A DNA stretch of 64,000 nucleotides from Salvia splendens (lineage: Eukaryota; Streptophyta; Magnoliopsida; Lamiales; Lamiaceae), in contig NC_056033.1 of the NCBI RefSeq assembly GCF_004379255.2, positions 8,598,172 through 8,662,171 of the forward strand. The letters are read 5' to 3'. The notes under the pieces are model-generated. The model was not told where the DNA came from. It searched no databases and was given only the letters and a program-made list of their open reading frames with translations. The position numbers were made by a program, and so were the translations under genes. The stretch's first letter is position 1; each line of letters starts with the position of its first letter. Shown in pieces: positions 44,760-58,800 of the stretch.

Positions 44760-46782
44760 ATGGAAGAAGGAAATGTATCGAGCAGTTTGACTTCTGCTGC
44801 AGCTTTTGTGGAAGGGGGAATTCAGGAAGCATGTGATGATGCTTGTAGCATATGTCTTGAAGCTTTTTGTGATAGTGAACCTTCTACGGTATGAACAGAT
44901 CAATAGAGTACATAACACAATCTATTACTTTGATGGCAGAGTGTTGGAGCTAACCTATGCTTAACTGATTAATTTTTCTGTGTTTCAGCTGACTACTTGC
45001 AAGCACGAGTTTCATCTCCAGTGCATTCTTGAATGGTAGCGATCTTCCTCTCCCATAAATAAAGTTCCTAGATCCTACTGATTTTCATAGCAACATTGAT
45101 AACCTGATATCGGTGGTTTTTCCATGTCTGGTGATGAGACTTTGATTTATATTTCCTACCAACTGCTTATATTATACTGGCATGACAAGAGATGAGTGAA
45201 GCCACGTTGAATTACTCGTAGTTCATTTATCTTTTTCTAGTTTTCCCCATTTTCTTCTTTCTTGTTTTATTTTATTGAATTTTGACTACTGTCGGATGTA
45301 TTAACCATAACATTATAAAATATTCTTAGGTGCCAACGAAGTTCCCAGTGCCCGATGTGTTGGCAGTCTATTGGCTTGAAGAATCCCAGCAGGTATACTT
45401 GCCATTTATTTAAGGTGCTTTAACTCCATGATACTCTCGGGGTTCTCATTGTGTGCTTATTTGGCAGCCAGGAACTGCTTGTTGCTGTGGAGCAGGAGAG
45501 GAATATGCAAATGAATCCACCCAGAAATACAATTATGTTTCATCATCCAGCCTTAGGGGACTTTGAGTTGCAGCATGTTAGTTACTCCCATAACTTTCTA
45601 CATCGTTTTTTTTATAACTTTCTACATCGCTCTCATCTTTGATCTTCTGTAAAATGGCTATAATAGTTAACATGGTTTATCTGAAATTTCTGATTCAGTT
45701 GCCGGTTAATGCAAGTGAGTCTGAACTTGAAGAACGCATTATTCAGCACTTAGCTGCTGCTGCTGCAATGGGGAGGGCTCGTCAGCTCTCTAGGAGGGAG
45801 GCTCAGAGGCATAGAACTTCTCAAGGCCGTCCTCGCTTTTTGGTATTCTCAACTCATCCTAACGAGGCTTCAGCTGCTTCTTCCCTTCCGCAGAGAGAAG
45901 GCAGTAGCTCCCCACCTGAAGTTATTGCCGCTGGCTCTAATTTTCCATATATGACCGTTGGAGGAGATTCTGAAAATTTTATTTCACGGTCTTCTACTGC
46001 TCAAGCCGAACAGCTTGGGACTCCACCCTCGGGATCAAGTCCTGTGACATATCAACATGGGACATCTTCAAGCAATAGGTATGCACAGATATTTGTAGTT
46101 TATTTCTTTCAGTTTACCTTTAAAAGTTCACTTGGTCATACTTGCAATCTTATTCTCTTTTCTAGGTCTCCTGCCCACACTTCTCCCAACAGTCAAGAGA
46201 GAGCCGGACCTTCAGATTTCCAGATATTTTCAGATTCTCTGAAATCTCGGCTAAGTGCTTTTTCAAGCAGGTACAAGGAATTTGTCTACATAGTTCACTT
46301 TCTAAGTCATTATAAGGGAAAGCATCTGAAAAAAATGGATGCCCGATGCTAGGAAATTGTGATACTTAAGAAAATTTTGTCTAAGGCAGTAATTATTTTT
46401 TGGTTGGATGAGTATTTTACTGAATTTGAATCATTTTTTCCTCTGTATTCATAGATACAAAGAGTCCATAACGAAGAGCACGAGAGGTTGGAAGGAAAGA
46501 CTCTTTGCTCGCAACAATTCTACACCTGAACCCAACAGTGAAGTTCTGGAAGCTGGCCAGAGGAATAGTAGCAGTCCTGGAATTTCTACTATATCACGAA
46601 TGATGGATCATCTTCAAATAGCAGAACATGGTGGAACCAACACATCAACTGCCTCACGTACTGTAGAAGATACCAGGTCACCAGATTCTAGTGAACGGCA
46701 GGTCTTTGTGATGGGAAGCAATCTTTCTTTGAATGAGGATGAGGCACAAGCTCCGACTGCTGCTAGTCCTGCATCAACCTAA
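44760..46782 (+). CDS. RHF2A: RING-H2 E3 ubiquitin ligase, RHF2A-like
   Basis: Exons 44760-44888, 44989-45035, 45330-45392, 45468-45576, 45699-46078, 46166-46270 and 46455-46782 give 386 residues; all junctions are GT-AG and in phase. A RING-H2 finger lies at residues 29-69: C29, C32, C47, H49, H52, C55, C66, C69 (CSIC, CKHEFHLQC, CPMC). It is followed by ELEERIIQHLAAAAAMGRA and a long Ser-rich region ending AASPAST. Architecture and the text around the RING match Arabidopsis RHF2A, which with RHF1A targets the CDK inhibitor KRP6 for degradation during gametogenesis (literature). MULE F sits just upstream, so its regulation could be affected (inference). Confidence 0.92.
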
Positions 46783-48343
46783 GTGTTGATTCAACTATCT
46801 CATCAACTTCATTGCTCTTCGTTTGCTCAGTGAGTATTTATTTGGCTTGTTTACCCTGCTGCATGCTCAATACAACATGCTTTTCAATGATATTTTTTAG
46901 AAGGTAATCAACTTTGTGATTGATCTTTATGTCTTTCAAAATTTGCATCACTGTTGGGTTTCCATGATAATTAATGGTATTTTTGGTTTCATCCCGGTAT
47001 TATGATGACGATCTTCCTTTTCCATGTCCCTCTATATTGGGATCCAAGGCAAGTTTGCATTGCGTAATTGGCTCTAGAAGTCTGGCTTGTGTTTTCTGTT
47101 AATAGTGTGACCCAACATGGTTTGCAATGATGTTTGCTTGATTTACCTCCAGAGTGTTGTTGATCGAATGCTATGTTGCTACAGTGACGTCCGGCTAATT
47201 CTACCTCCGAGGATGCTGCTACATTGATTCATGGCTAAATAAGGATCTTGAATTGCGATGTATAGACAAATATATAGAGCTGTAAATTTTGGCCTGTAAT
47301 CCCCTATAGTTTGTTTTTGTTGAACTCGTGCAAAACAAATACGTGAACCATCCATTAAATTGAGCAGCAAACTATCAAAACTTGTGGTTGGTTGATGCTT
47401 TGTTTATGTGAAATTCGGCACATGATGTACAAGCCATTGATATGCTTTAGTGTTACTTATACTCTATACTCCATTCAACTCCTAAAAATAATTTTTTTTT
47501 CTATTTTAGTTCGTCCCAAAAAATATAAACTTTCAATTAAATGAATTTCTTTCTTGGGAGTCTATTTTTTACTAACATAAAACTCCCTTGCCTTGTCAAT
47601 TTTGCATTAAAATTTGTGCTGATACATAGAACTTTTTAGTTTTCAATCAAAATATATAAAAAAATGAAGAAAAAGCCACTGGTTTCGATTCGAAATCTGA
47701 CAATTTATACACATGTATAAATCTCAAAAATCATTTTCCCTAAAAAGTTTACTTTCCTGCCAAACAATTGAGGCCTTAATTTATTTTGATTTTACGGCAA
47801 GACCAAATCATTATTAAATTGATGCTCATATGGGAAAAAACGATTTTCTTTATTTATAAAATTACTAGATGAATGGTGTGGTGTGGTATGGTTTAAAATT
47901 CCGAAATAGTAGTATTAGTATTCTGTACATAAAAGAAAATTTAACACTACAAATAAAAGTATGTACATTATTATTAGTGGACGGCGATACATAAGTTTTA
48001 CTAACGCAAAATAGAGAATAAAAATAATTGAAATATTATTAGTAAAAAATAAGTTTATTTTATTAGTGATAGAAATCTAGCAGAAATGGAGACACAATTT
48101 TTTTGGCCTATTTAAAATATAAAGATAGAATTATTAATTATAGAAAGTAAATGGAGTATGTGTATTTTGTAGTAGTATTGTTTCTACAAATTATAATGAA
48201 ATTAAACTGAAAGCCCTAATTTATTTCCTCAGAGGATCTGCAGAAACTCTATACCAAATTAAATTGTTTCTTTTGTCATTTTTCTGAGCTTTTATATAAA
48301 TTTACAACGGGAATTCGGGAATAGAGAAGATCAGAAACACCCG
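46783..48343. other. Intergenic region between RHF2A and the J-protein gene
   Basis: 46783 to about 47400 is probably the RHF2A 3' UTR and downstream DNA. 47420-48240 is AT-rich with no gene. The last ~100 bases are the likely leader of the next gene. Confidence 0.55.
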
Positions 48344-51300
48344 ATGGGTGACGTCAGTGAAGCCACCTCCTCCGCAGCTGCAGCCGCTGCTTCCGCCCTC
48401 AACGATGATCTTCTTCTCAAGAAATTCTTCGCCGAGGTCAGCGAGGTCGAGCGCGATAACGAAGTCAGCAGGTTAATCTTTAAATCAATACTTCGCGGTT
48501 TGTTAAACAAAAATAATAGTATACTCCATTTTTAATTTCTTTGCAGCATGTTTTTGTTTGTTATCAGAAGAAATTGCTTCTTAATATTGATAGAAAGAGC
48601 ATGTAATTTGTTGTGTCATGTACCTTTCATATGTATTGTGTATTCATTGGACGCATATCTACACGGTTTTCAACCTAGTTGTATTTGTTCCTGATAAATT
48701 TTGCAAATGGAACCTTTTGGTGTTTCCAGTTTCAATTGAATTTTAAGCTGATGAAATTGGGAATCTGGATGATGGGATCTAATAGTCAGCAAGATACATT
48801 CTTCAGTCTTCCTATGCTACCAATTTGTGTTGCTTTTGATACTACAATCACCTCTTATATATCTTAGGTGCCTAAGTCTTATTGCTGCCAAAGATTATTG
48901 ATCTCTTATTGGCTACACCCCTGACTCGTTATGAAAGGCCAACCAATGCACGGTGCAGTTGGTTTTTCATGTTTGATTCGGATGGGTACATATAATTTGG
49001 TTGTTGCGGTACGTGATTTTTCATTCGTGCGAAAAGTTCTGATGAGAGGGGAATAACTAGTTCAAAGTGCTCAACTTCTTTCTTTTTTTTATCAGTTACT
49101 GTGGGATGCAGAAAATGTATTTAAATTCCTTTGTGCATCTATGCTGTTTTTCTTCTCTAGGGCTTCCAATTTTGTCGGTGACATAATGTTAAAGTGTATA
49201 GCACCATATAGATAATAGAGGGTAGAGAAGCTTTGACTGATCAATTATCCAATGTCCTTCTAGCTAATAGTTATAGCCTTCCTTATTCCCTAAGGACCTA
49301 GGTCTCTTACGCTGAAACTAAGATTGCCTCACTTGCATTATTTTACTAGTAGGTTTCTGATTCTTTGTTCAGAACAAAGATGTTCATCTATTAAATTTGT
49401 GCTTGTATGTTTTGAGGATGCCATTGTTATAAATATGTTATCTATGTTGGTGACATCATTTATATATACATGTCATCAATTGATGACACATGATGACATG
49501 AACGAACTATGCGATGAGACAACGGCAGATTTTAGAATTAGTGCTACCTTTGCTGAATATATTAATGGAATGGTTACTACCAATATATATGTGAGCTCAA
49601 TTTAGCATTTTGGGCATGATATTTGGAAGCAGAGTTTGTTGTTTTTGTCAAAGTTATTGACCTATCTGCTAGAAGGTCATTCTCGTTCAATTTAGTTATA
49701 CGAGTATATATTAGTGATTTACTTCCAGCTGACATATCATTTAATGTTTGGCTGATGTAGGATCCTTTCATGTTTCAAGTTAAATGCTTTCGAGTATCTT
49801 AACCTCCCATTTACATCCTCTGTAGACGATGTGAAAAGGCAATATCGTAAGGTGAATATCTAATTTTTATGGAAGTGCTAAGTACAGATTAATTGTATCT
49901 GTGAGAAATAATTGCAGGTTAAATGCTATTTTTTTTACAGTTATCATTGCTTGTTCATCCTGACAAATGCAAACATCCTCAAGCGAAGGAGGCATTTGGA
50001 GGTAGTTTTTGCTGTTATTATTTTCTGAAGAAAATATGTACTTATTTTAGTGTTAATTTTGAAATCTTTGATACTACTTCTTTATAGACTATGCTATGAG
50101 TAGTTTAGTGTTTGAGTTTTTCAGATTCATACGCTTTATTATGTGCTTTTTCATATTCACACACTTAAATATGTGCTTAATTCTTGATTAATATGTCTTC
50201 ATCAAAGTCTGGTTAGTACAATCGATAGTGGTCCCTCACTATTATAGATAGTAAAGTGATAGTAGTACAAACACAAACCTTAATCTTGGAAGGAAGCAAT
50301 ATTGTTTGATCAGTAATATACCAATTTCCACTTCTGACAATGTGGCCTTGACTGGCACCACAAGCTTAATGCAATTCTTGGTCAAACTCTATACTAATAT
50401 TATTATTCCATGTTACCAATTTGGTAAAAAAATACCACTGCTGTCTCTGAGTTATTGTTCACACTATAAGAATCTTCCTCCAGCTACTGCTTTTTATTAA
50501 ACACAAATTCTTTCAATTCTGAAATTGGACTTTTGTTTCTCTGAACAGCATTAGCTAAAGCTCAACAACTGTTACTCGACCAACAAGAGAGGGATTATAT
50601 TCTGAACCAGGTTAATGCTGCAAGAGGTACCCTGATTTTTTTCATCCTTTTCTGTGATGGAACAGACTAGTTTCTCTTTCTCACCATTCATCATGTTTTT
50701 ACCTTTTCTTTGGCTTGTAATAGTAGTCTACAATAATGAATTTCTGAAGAGGCTCATGATCTAATATATGTTGCAGAGGAACTTAGAGCAAAAAGGAAGA
50801 AGCAGCTGAAAAAAGACACTGCAACCAAATTAAAATCATTGGTGGATGAGGTAAAACCATTTGGCTTAACTCAAGTAACTTACCTGATTATCTACGTATG
50901 CTATTGAGCTATTGAATTTGTTAGTTTTACTTATATTCACAAAAGATAATACTATCCATTCTCTTTTAAGGAGTATTGTTACCTTTGTCCCTCACATGCC
51001 ACTATTATTTCCATTTGTAATGAAGACAGTTCTTTGGCTAGTTATATAATTGAACTCAGGCACTATATAGAAGTTGAACATATTACCAACATATTTTGTG
51101 TGCATTATTATGCAACAACAGGGGAAATATGAGCAGGAATATGAACGATCGGAGGAATTCCAGCAGCAGTTGAAATTAAAAGTTCGAGAACTCTTAACAG
51201 ATCAAGAGTGGAGAAGAAGAAAGATGCAGATGAGGGTATGCTGCACTGTACAACCTAATAATATATGTTTTGTGTTAACAAAAACCGTATCCTTTCAGTT

Positions 51301-52231
51301 TATTTTTTCTTCTAAAGAAACCAAATAAAGCTGGAATCTCTTTCTATATCACAAGCTGACTGCACCACCAGAGGGGGGGAGGGGGGTATTTGAAAGAAAA
51401 ATAATACAAAATACAAATATAAAGGGGTTATATGTAGTACCTCCAGGGATTTGTTGTATCAAAACTTAGCTCAGTTTCTCCGCAAATATAAGCATACTCA
51501 GTGGCAAATTTATGTACATGGCTGTTATTGGATTCTTTTTCGGTTTTGTACTGAGGAGTGTCATCTTATGGGTATGTTAGATATCAGAGGAAGAAGGTAG
51601 ATTAAAGAAAGACGAAGAAGAAACAAAGGAGATGTGGAAATGGAAGCGTGAACACGAGGAGCAGTGGGAAGGGACAAGAGAAAAGAGGGTTAGTTTCTCA
51701 TACATGTATTATGATTGTCTGCGATGCAGAGTAATTAATCATGAACAAAAGTGTCTTCAATTTAGATTATTACATACTAGATATTCATTACCCTTCCAGT
51801 GGTCAATTAATTATGAGTTTTATTTTCAATCAACAGGTTTCTAGCTGGAGGGACTTCATGAAGGGAGGAAAGAAGGTAAGATCATGCCTCTTACAATTGC
51901 TTTTTTTGTTTAATACATCATACATGCATATCTAGTGTTCATTTTCCAAAGTGAATCGGTTCTAGTGAACTTTTCTTAGTTAAAAGAGAGTTCGTGGACT
52001 TCCATCTGTATTAAGATTAGGTCCTTGAGTAAATTTTGCGTTTTAGTACATGGGAGTTTTTATATTTTCATCAAAATTTTATTTAACCCTTGAGTTTGGC
52101 CCGTAGCACGTTAAGTTGAGAAAATTGTCTTGGTACTTTTACAGGCTAAGAAGGGTGAGCTTCGACCACCAAAGCTCAAAACAGAGGATCCAAACAAATC
52201 ATATGTTCAAAGACCACTCAAACGAGGGTGA
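48344..52231 (+). CDS. DNAJC8-like J-domain protein
   Basis: Nine exons (48344-48471, 49761-49851, 49941-50001, 50549-50626, 50777-50850, 51122-51235, 51581-51688, 51837-51875, 52145-52231) give 259 residues, all in phase. An Ala/Ser-rich start precedes a J domain at about residues 48-110 with the HPD motif at 79-81 (LLVHPDKCKHPQAKEAFG). A charged coiled-coil-like stretch (EELRAKRKKQLKK, EQEYERSEEFQQQLKL, KMWKWKREHEE-type) and the conserved end SSWRDFMKGGKKAKKGELR then RPPKLK follow. This is the layout of DNAJC8/SPF31, a spliceosome-associated Hsp70 co-chaperone acting in the nucleus (family knowledge). The Arabidopsis counterpart is, from memory, At5g22080. It converges on the BSL gene. Confidence 0.92.
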
Positions 52232-52854
52232 AACTAGTTACTGTTTTAACTTGTCTCTGTTGTGCCCCAATTTAACTAGTCATCTTTCAGCCGTAGATAA
52301 AACTCCATTTATTTGATTGTAGCATGTACAATATTCATCCCATGCAGTTTCATCATATTTGTTGCGTAGTATTATTCGAAACAGAAAATGTTGAAAGGAC
52401 AAGAAGCTCGATTTCCCCTTTCCATTAGATATGTCTGAAAACAAAATGTCAACCAAAAAGGGGATGCTTTTTTTCGGATACACAATATTCGAATAAAAAT
52501 AAGAATTCCACAAAGTACAAACACCCCCCTATTACACATGGAGAAAACATCTCATACCTCACCAATGATGATAAAAAAAAAGGCAATAATACATGTACAT
52601 GGACCAAAAACTTAGAGCAAATGAGACTCAGCAGCTATCGCACGGCTCAACTTGCATGTCAGAGCAGGTCGTTCTGGAGCCCCGATTTGCCTGCATCACA
52701 GCCAAGTGCAGTCCTGACTTCTCCAGTCATCGTGTGCAATCCGCAGAATAGATTCCAGAAGCACTGTGGGATCATGCTATGTACAAGCCGCTGGAAATCC
52801 CAGGTGTTAGCATGAGCTTAGAAGAAGAGTAAGAAAACATTCTGCAAGTGGAAC

Positions 52855-55800
52855 CTAAATCCAAGCGAGAGAACCTCGGTCATTAGCAACTTGAGGGCGG
52901 CCTCTGGTTGGTGTCGGTGGTCTGTTAGCATTCAGCTCCTGATTCCAAAGGGAGATATGATCAAAATCGATGCATATGCTTTCAAAGACGTGTTGCCGAT
53001 TAAGAATGTATGCATAATTATTAAACTAGTGTACCTGCATCCACGTGTCTTCTATCTGGCGTTCGGGAGAAGTTTCAGGAGATGAAATTGCGGGCGGCAA
53101 GGGATGAATTAGTTTGGGTACAACCACTAAATCTCTACCCAAAACCAAAATTGCACCGGCATTATTTGCAGTACCTACAGATATTTTATAATTAATAATA
53201 TTATAACCACAATAAGAACAAGCCAACAACTGCGTAGAGGGTATAACACAGTCCACAAACCAAGTTAGAACATACCACAGTAGTTTGTTGCTGAAAAAAG
53301 TGTGATTAAGTGCCCCTGAGCAAATCTTTCAAATCCATCCATCACACACTCATGTGCTCGAACAATTAACTGGAGATCATTGTTATTGCAAAATTCCATA
53401 ACACGATCGGGCTGAAAAACAAAGAAACTTTTATTAACAATGGAACAACAGAGATCCTATGATGAACACTGTAACTTTCTATACTAGACTCTAGACTTGA
53501 ATAACAAAACATCATCATGAAAAAAAAATTGAATACGTATGAAAGTTGTACAAGATAAATACACACTGAAGAGTTAGTATAAAAATACTGACTTCGTGTG
53601 ATCAATCAAAACATAACTTGAACTTATGGGAATCTCAAGCTAACGAAGTTGTAGCTCTTGCAACTGTTGTTTGAATTGAATTAGATAATAGAAGGCGGCT
53701 CTACTGCAGATCTTAAAACCATTTTTAACAGAAAAGAAATAGGTCTCTTCACAAGTAGAATAAAAAGTCCACACACATATATTGTGCATGCACAGAGAAA
53801 GCGAGAGATAATTAACTGTTGCGGGAAACGTACCCCAAAGGTTACCAACCCAGGACCTCTAGCATTTGGCCGCAGTCCTTCTACACTGTCATTTTCAGTG
53901 GGATCAGACCTACAAGGAAACATCCACATAAATGTTAGTACAAATCAATAAATTATAATAATAATAATAATAATAATAATCATTAAAAATATGAGTAAAT
54001 GCACGCACTAACCATAACAAGTCCATAAGAACTAAAGATCCCGCTTCCATTGCAATTGGGCGTTGAATACTCTCAATCTGTTCAATATGGTTTATCGATC
54101 TCCCAATACCGCCATGCATACAAATGATCTTTTTCTCGATTAGAGCAGCAAGAGGAAGCCAGTTGAACAGTCTGTTTATCCGATGCCATGCCCATATTCC
54201 ATCTCTCTCACCCTGTTCAGGACACCATTAGAAGGCCTATGTGTTAATCCCATGTAAAGAAGAGAGTATAAAGTGTTGTGATTTACCATACGCTCAATGC
54301 ACTCGATCCTAAAGCCAAATAGTGCATTAATATCTGCAGCTTCATGATTACCACGAATTAAATGAATTTGATGGGGATGCTCAACCTATATATTTGAGAA
54401 GCCAGTTTGTCAATATGTACAAGATTAATAGTAAGTGAGATAGAACCCAACTGAAAGTTGATACCTTCATTGCAAGGAGAAGGGTTATAGTTTCCAAACT
54501 ATGTTGGCCACGATCAACATAATCTCCCAAAAACAGATAATCAATATATCTGATAATAGACGTTACATAGTCAACAACTTAGTATCAAATGGTACCAAAA
54601 TTTGATAGATGGAAGATTTGCAAGTTCTGTGTTTTGTGGGTATGCTTCATGAATTCATGCATTCAGACAAAAAACAAATGTGCTTGCATTATATACACAC
54701 ATGTATACATTAACTCAAAGGGAATGTGATCATGCAGCAGAAGTTGTACATTAGTGAAGAGTGGTAATAGTGATAATGGGTACCAAATCAGCGAGGCATA
54801 TTTACAGGATATGCAAGTACATGTTGCAAGACCTGAACAGTCAGGATACTGTAGCAGCATAATGAAATTTATAGAGTATAAGAACATACGCTATGTCTCC
54901 AGCAGTCGAAGGTGATCCATACTCATCGAAAAGTCGCATTAAATCCCCAAATTGGCCATGCAAGTCACCAAATATCTTAATAGGGGCCTTCAGCTGCAGT
55001 ACACTAGGTTCACTTGCAAATATCCTTTCAGCACTATCACAAAGATCTGCAATCTCATTGCAATCCAAGAAAAATTGTCTACGAACTGGAGGTTTCCAAC
55101 CACGAGGTTTCAAAAGATGAGCAATCACCTGGTCAGGTAATCTTCAACTTTAACACTTCTTTTATCAATATAGAATATAGGAAACAACTACCATGATCTT
55201 AAATGAGTTAAACCAGTGAAGTGTCAGGCCAAGAAAATCTAAGGGGGACTATTAGGAATGTAAAATATGTTGTTAATTAACCAGATAGCATACCAGAATA
55301 TATTTTTACTGTCTTATGGAAAATATACCTTCTTTGGTACACTGTTAATTGACATTTGGCGATCTAAAAGTTTTCTAGCTGCTGTTGCACTTTCTGGAGT
55401 TCCATAGCTGACACGCCGGCCTTCATTTTCAAACTGATCAATTGAAAGCTGTCTCACCATACCACCCAAAGCACCACCAGTCTCCGCAGCTACAACCACC
55501 TGGAAATTATCAATAGCATATACTTATAAACAGATTCAACCACCCTATACCCAAAAACCACTCAACATCGTCTAAAGCAGGCATTTCCTTATAACAACAC
55601 TTACTGCTCGATGATGAAGCCTAACTCCAGGTGGGACTGAATCATTTGACATAGAATCAGGCTTGATCAGAGAGGATATTTCCTTCCCACTGGGGGTAGC
55701 CTCAGCCCCACGATCTCTATCAGGCAACTCAACTTCTCCGTTATGTCGAGCTTTGGCAGCTGCTAGTGCAGCAGTGATAGCCTCAGCTTCTGCTGCTGCA

Positions 55801-58800
55801 GCCTCAACTAAGTACTCAACACCTTTGCTTGATCTTCTGACCAGGAATACCATAGTTAGTCACTGAACTTGAAGCCACCCAGATAGGCAAAGTACAGAAT
55901 GAGATCATCACAAAAAACAGTTCATATAATTACCGGGAACCTTGGAGCATTGCATTTTCTGTGCTTATATCTGTATAAATATCACCATTTACAGGAGGGG
56001 CAACAGGATTTCCAACCACGACTGCACCATCGGCAGCAGCATCAGACACAGGTTCCCCATTTCTGTACTCAGTAAATCCATATCTACCTTGTAACCTCCC
56101 CTGCTGTATATTGGATGCTGCTGCAGCAGCAGCAGCAAGAGAAGCTGCACTAGTTGTCTCTGCAGCAGCAAGGTCTTCAGCAACAAGCAAGTCATCTAGC
56201 AGCACCCCTGTGGCAACAAATATTTCCAACTATTATCATAGACTGCATTCTCAACCATCACGAATTTTTATATATGAATGACATGCAATCTGAAAGTTTA
56301 TACAAGAATTTCTTCCTGAACACCTTCATGATCTAGGGGCCACTTAGCTGGTAAAGCAAAGGAGGCAAATAAAAATCCCAATACTGTAATAAAGAAGCAG
56401 CTTAAAATTTAAGTTTACAGACTTGAGTTACCATGATCATAGTACATTAAATCATTAAAGGTCTCCTTTATTTACATCCAACACAAGCATAACATAACTT
56501 GACAGCATAGCAACATAGTAATTATAGTCGGAATATCATCTACAATTGACTAGATATAGAAGCCATTTCAGTTTAAACTTTAAATTCCAACTCGAAATAT
56601 GTTAACTTCCTCAGGCAGGTTAACAAATTTTGATTCCTTGCAGTCAAAAAACATTAAATAGAAATTATAATATAACAATCGCAGTTAGCATAAATTATAA
56701 AAGCTAGGATGGCAAGCAAATAATGTATAGCATTTCTTTGCTGAAGGTATCTTGTCTTACCACCACGCAAACCACCATAGATGAAGATCAAATCACCAAC
56801 AGCAGAAGCAGCATGCCTACATCGCCTCGTCAATTCAACCGCTGCATCCCCACCAGCAGCATCAGCACTGAATCTTCCAGTCCTTGGACTAGTAACAACA
56901 GACTTTGTATCACACCAGACTCCAGCAGCAGTATCCAAAACTACACAGAGAAGTAAGTATGAAAGGTATGCTTGACATATTAACTTCATCACCTTGTTTA
57001 GAATAACTCAAGTTTCTCTTTTCAAACATCTCTTTCAATTTTCAATTTTTTTAATAGCCATTTACCCACAAATATAAAGTGACTCGTCAACAAATAAATA
57101 TACAATCAACCACATATTTTCAATTTTAATCTACAACTATAAAATCTCAAGAACATTTAAACGGTCACAATTGATTAATACACTTCTGCAAAATCCAATA
57201 CAACTTCCCAACCTGCAGTAGATGTACTGAGAACTAAAAGCTTGGAACTGAATAAAAACAAAAAACCCCTCAATTATAAGTAGACGACGAGACATATCAA
57301 CAGCAAACTTAGTAGGTACCAGCAATGCTTGATGAGTCCTCTACCATCCGTCCACCGCCAAGAGCCCCACCAGATACATGAAGGCGTGCATTAACAAAAA
57401 CCTAGTTACAAGATTACAGCTATAAGTTTTTCAACTGAGATGATGAAAGACAAGTGATATGAACACATAATGTCACAATAAAGAACTTACAGCTGCATGT
57501 TGATATCTTGGAGATGGAGAAACACCAGGAGCAATGGCCCACTCCCAGCGACCATCTCTATGTTTGGCAAGCCCATATGCACTAGAAAGTGGCTGCACAA
57601 GAGTAGAAATGTAAATGGACCACCAGTAAAATGAGGCATTCTCACTGCAAACAACCTTTGTTAAAATATTATTACAACAAACAATTCGATGATTCATTCA
57701 GGTAATTGACTTTGTCAATGCTACTGTATATATAATAATTAGTCATATGCTCGTTTTTGAACTATTATTATAGTTGTTCATGCATTAGTGAGGAGATAAT
57801 GGGAACTACTAGCCCTCCCCCAAGATTACTTTGTCACCATCGATATTGGCAGCTCTAACGCAAAACAGACTGGACATGATTACTGTATTTTGCACCTTGT
57901 GCAGTATGTACTAGTCAAAGATAGCATGCAAGTACATCATTTGAGTGGACAATGCAAATGATATTATGATTAAAGATGCCACGTGAAGAACAGCATGATG
58001 GAAAAAAAATGAAGCAGACACTTTGGTTCATTGGTTGCCATACTAACCACACTGCTTGCATCCCTCCCACCACAAAGCAGAAGAAGACCATCAGAGCGTG
58101 CACTTGCAGTAGCATACCTGGACAATCGAGATGCAAGACAAAATATTTTTGATAAGTCAGTTTAGATAGGAGTCAGTTCCACATGTGGCACACAAGAGGA
58201 AACAAGAGGTTTTCTATTTGAGCGCACTGGAAAGTAAACTATAGTTCCAAACTTAGATGGCAACCAAATATATCTTGAGCCAATTCAGAATGTACTTTTT
58301 TCTGAGAGCATATGAGATTTAGTTCAACAAGCATGAAATAACCCAGGTAGTACGCCCTCGAATTTGCCACATGCAATGGATTCTCTAACTCAGAGAGTTG
58401 AATCAGAAAAGGGCATGCATGTCCGATACTTAAACCAAACAAATCATAAATAATTTTGACATAACCAAAAACTAAATTATGAGAGACACGTATTAAAGAT
58501 ATAGTTAGTATTCCGGGCATAATAACAAGTGCAGAAGTCCCACAGAATGATAAATCTGATCAAACCAAGTATATATGAAAATGAAATGTAATAGTAATTG
58601 AATATTTGGGGCGACTCCCTGTCAAATAGACTCTATAAAAACAAAAGCATAAGCTTGCATAAATAAGAGTTAAGCAAATTTATTACATTCAGGTGCATGA
58701 ACAGTTACAACTTCATAAATGGAACTGATTTACTGATCCAGAGGCAGTAAAAAACAGGAGAGGACGCATCAGAAATATAGGGATATTACCGAACATTTCT

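Noticed and set aside
47466..48160. Possible MITE from TACTCCATT..ATGGAGTA ends
   Set aside because: Inverted similarity is short and no target duplication was found.
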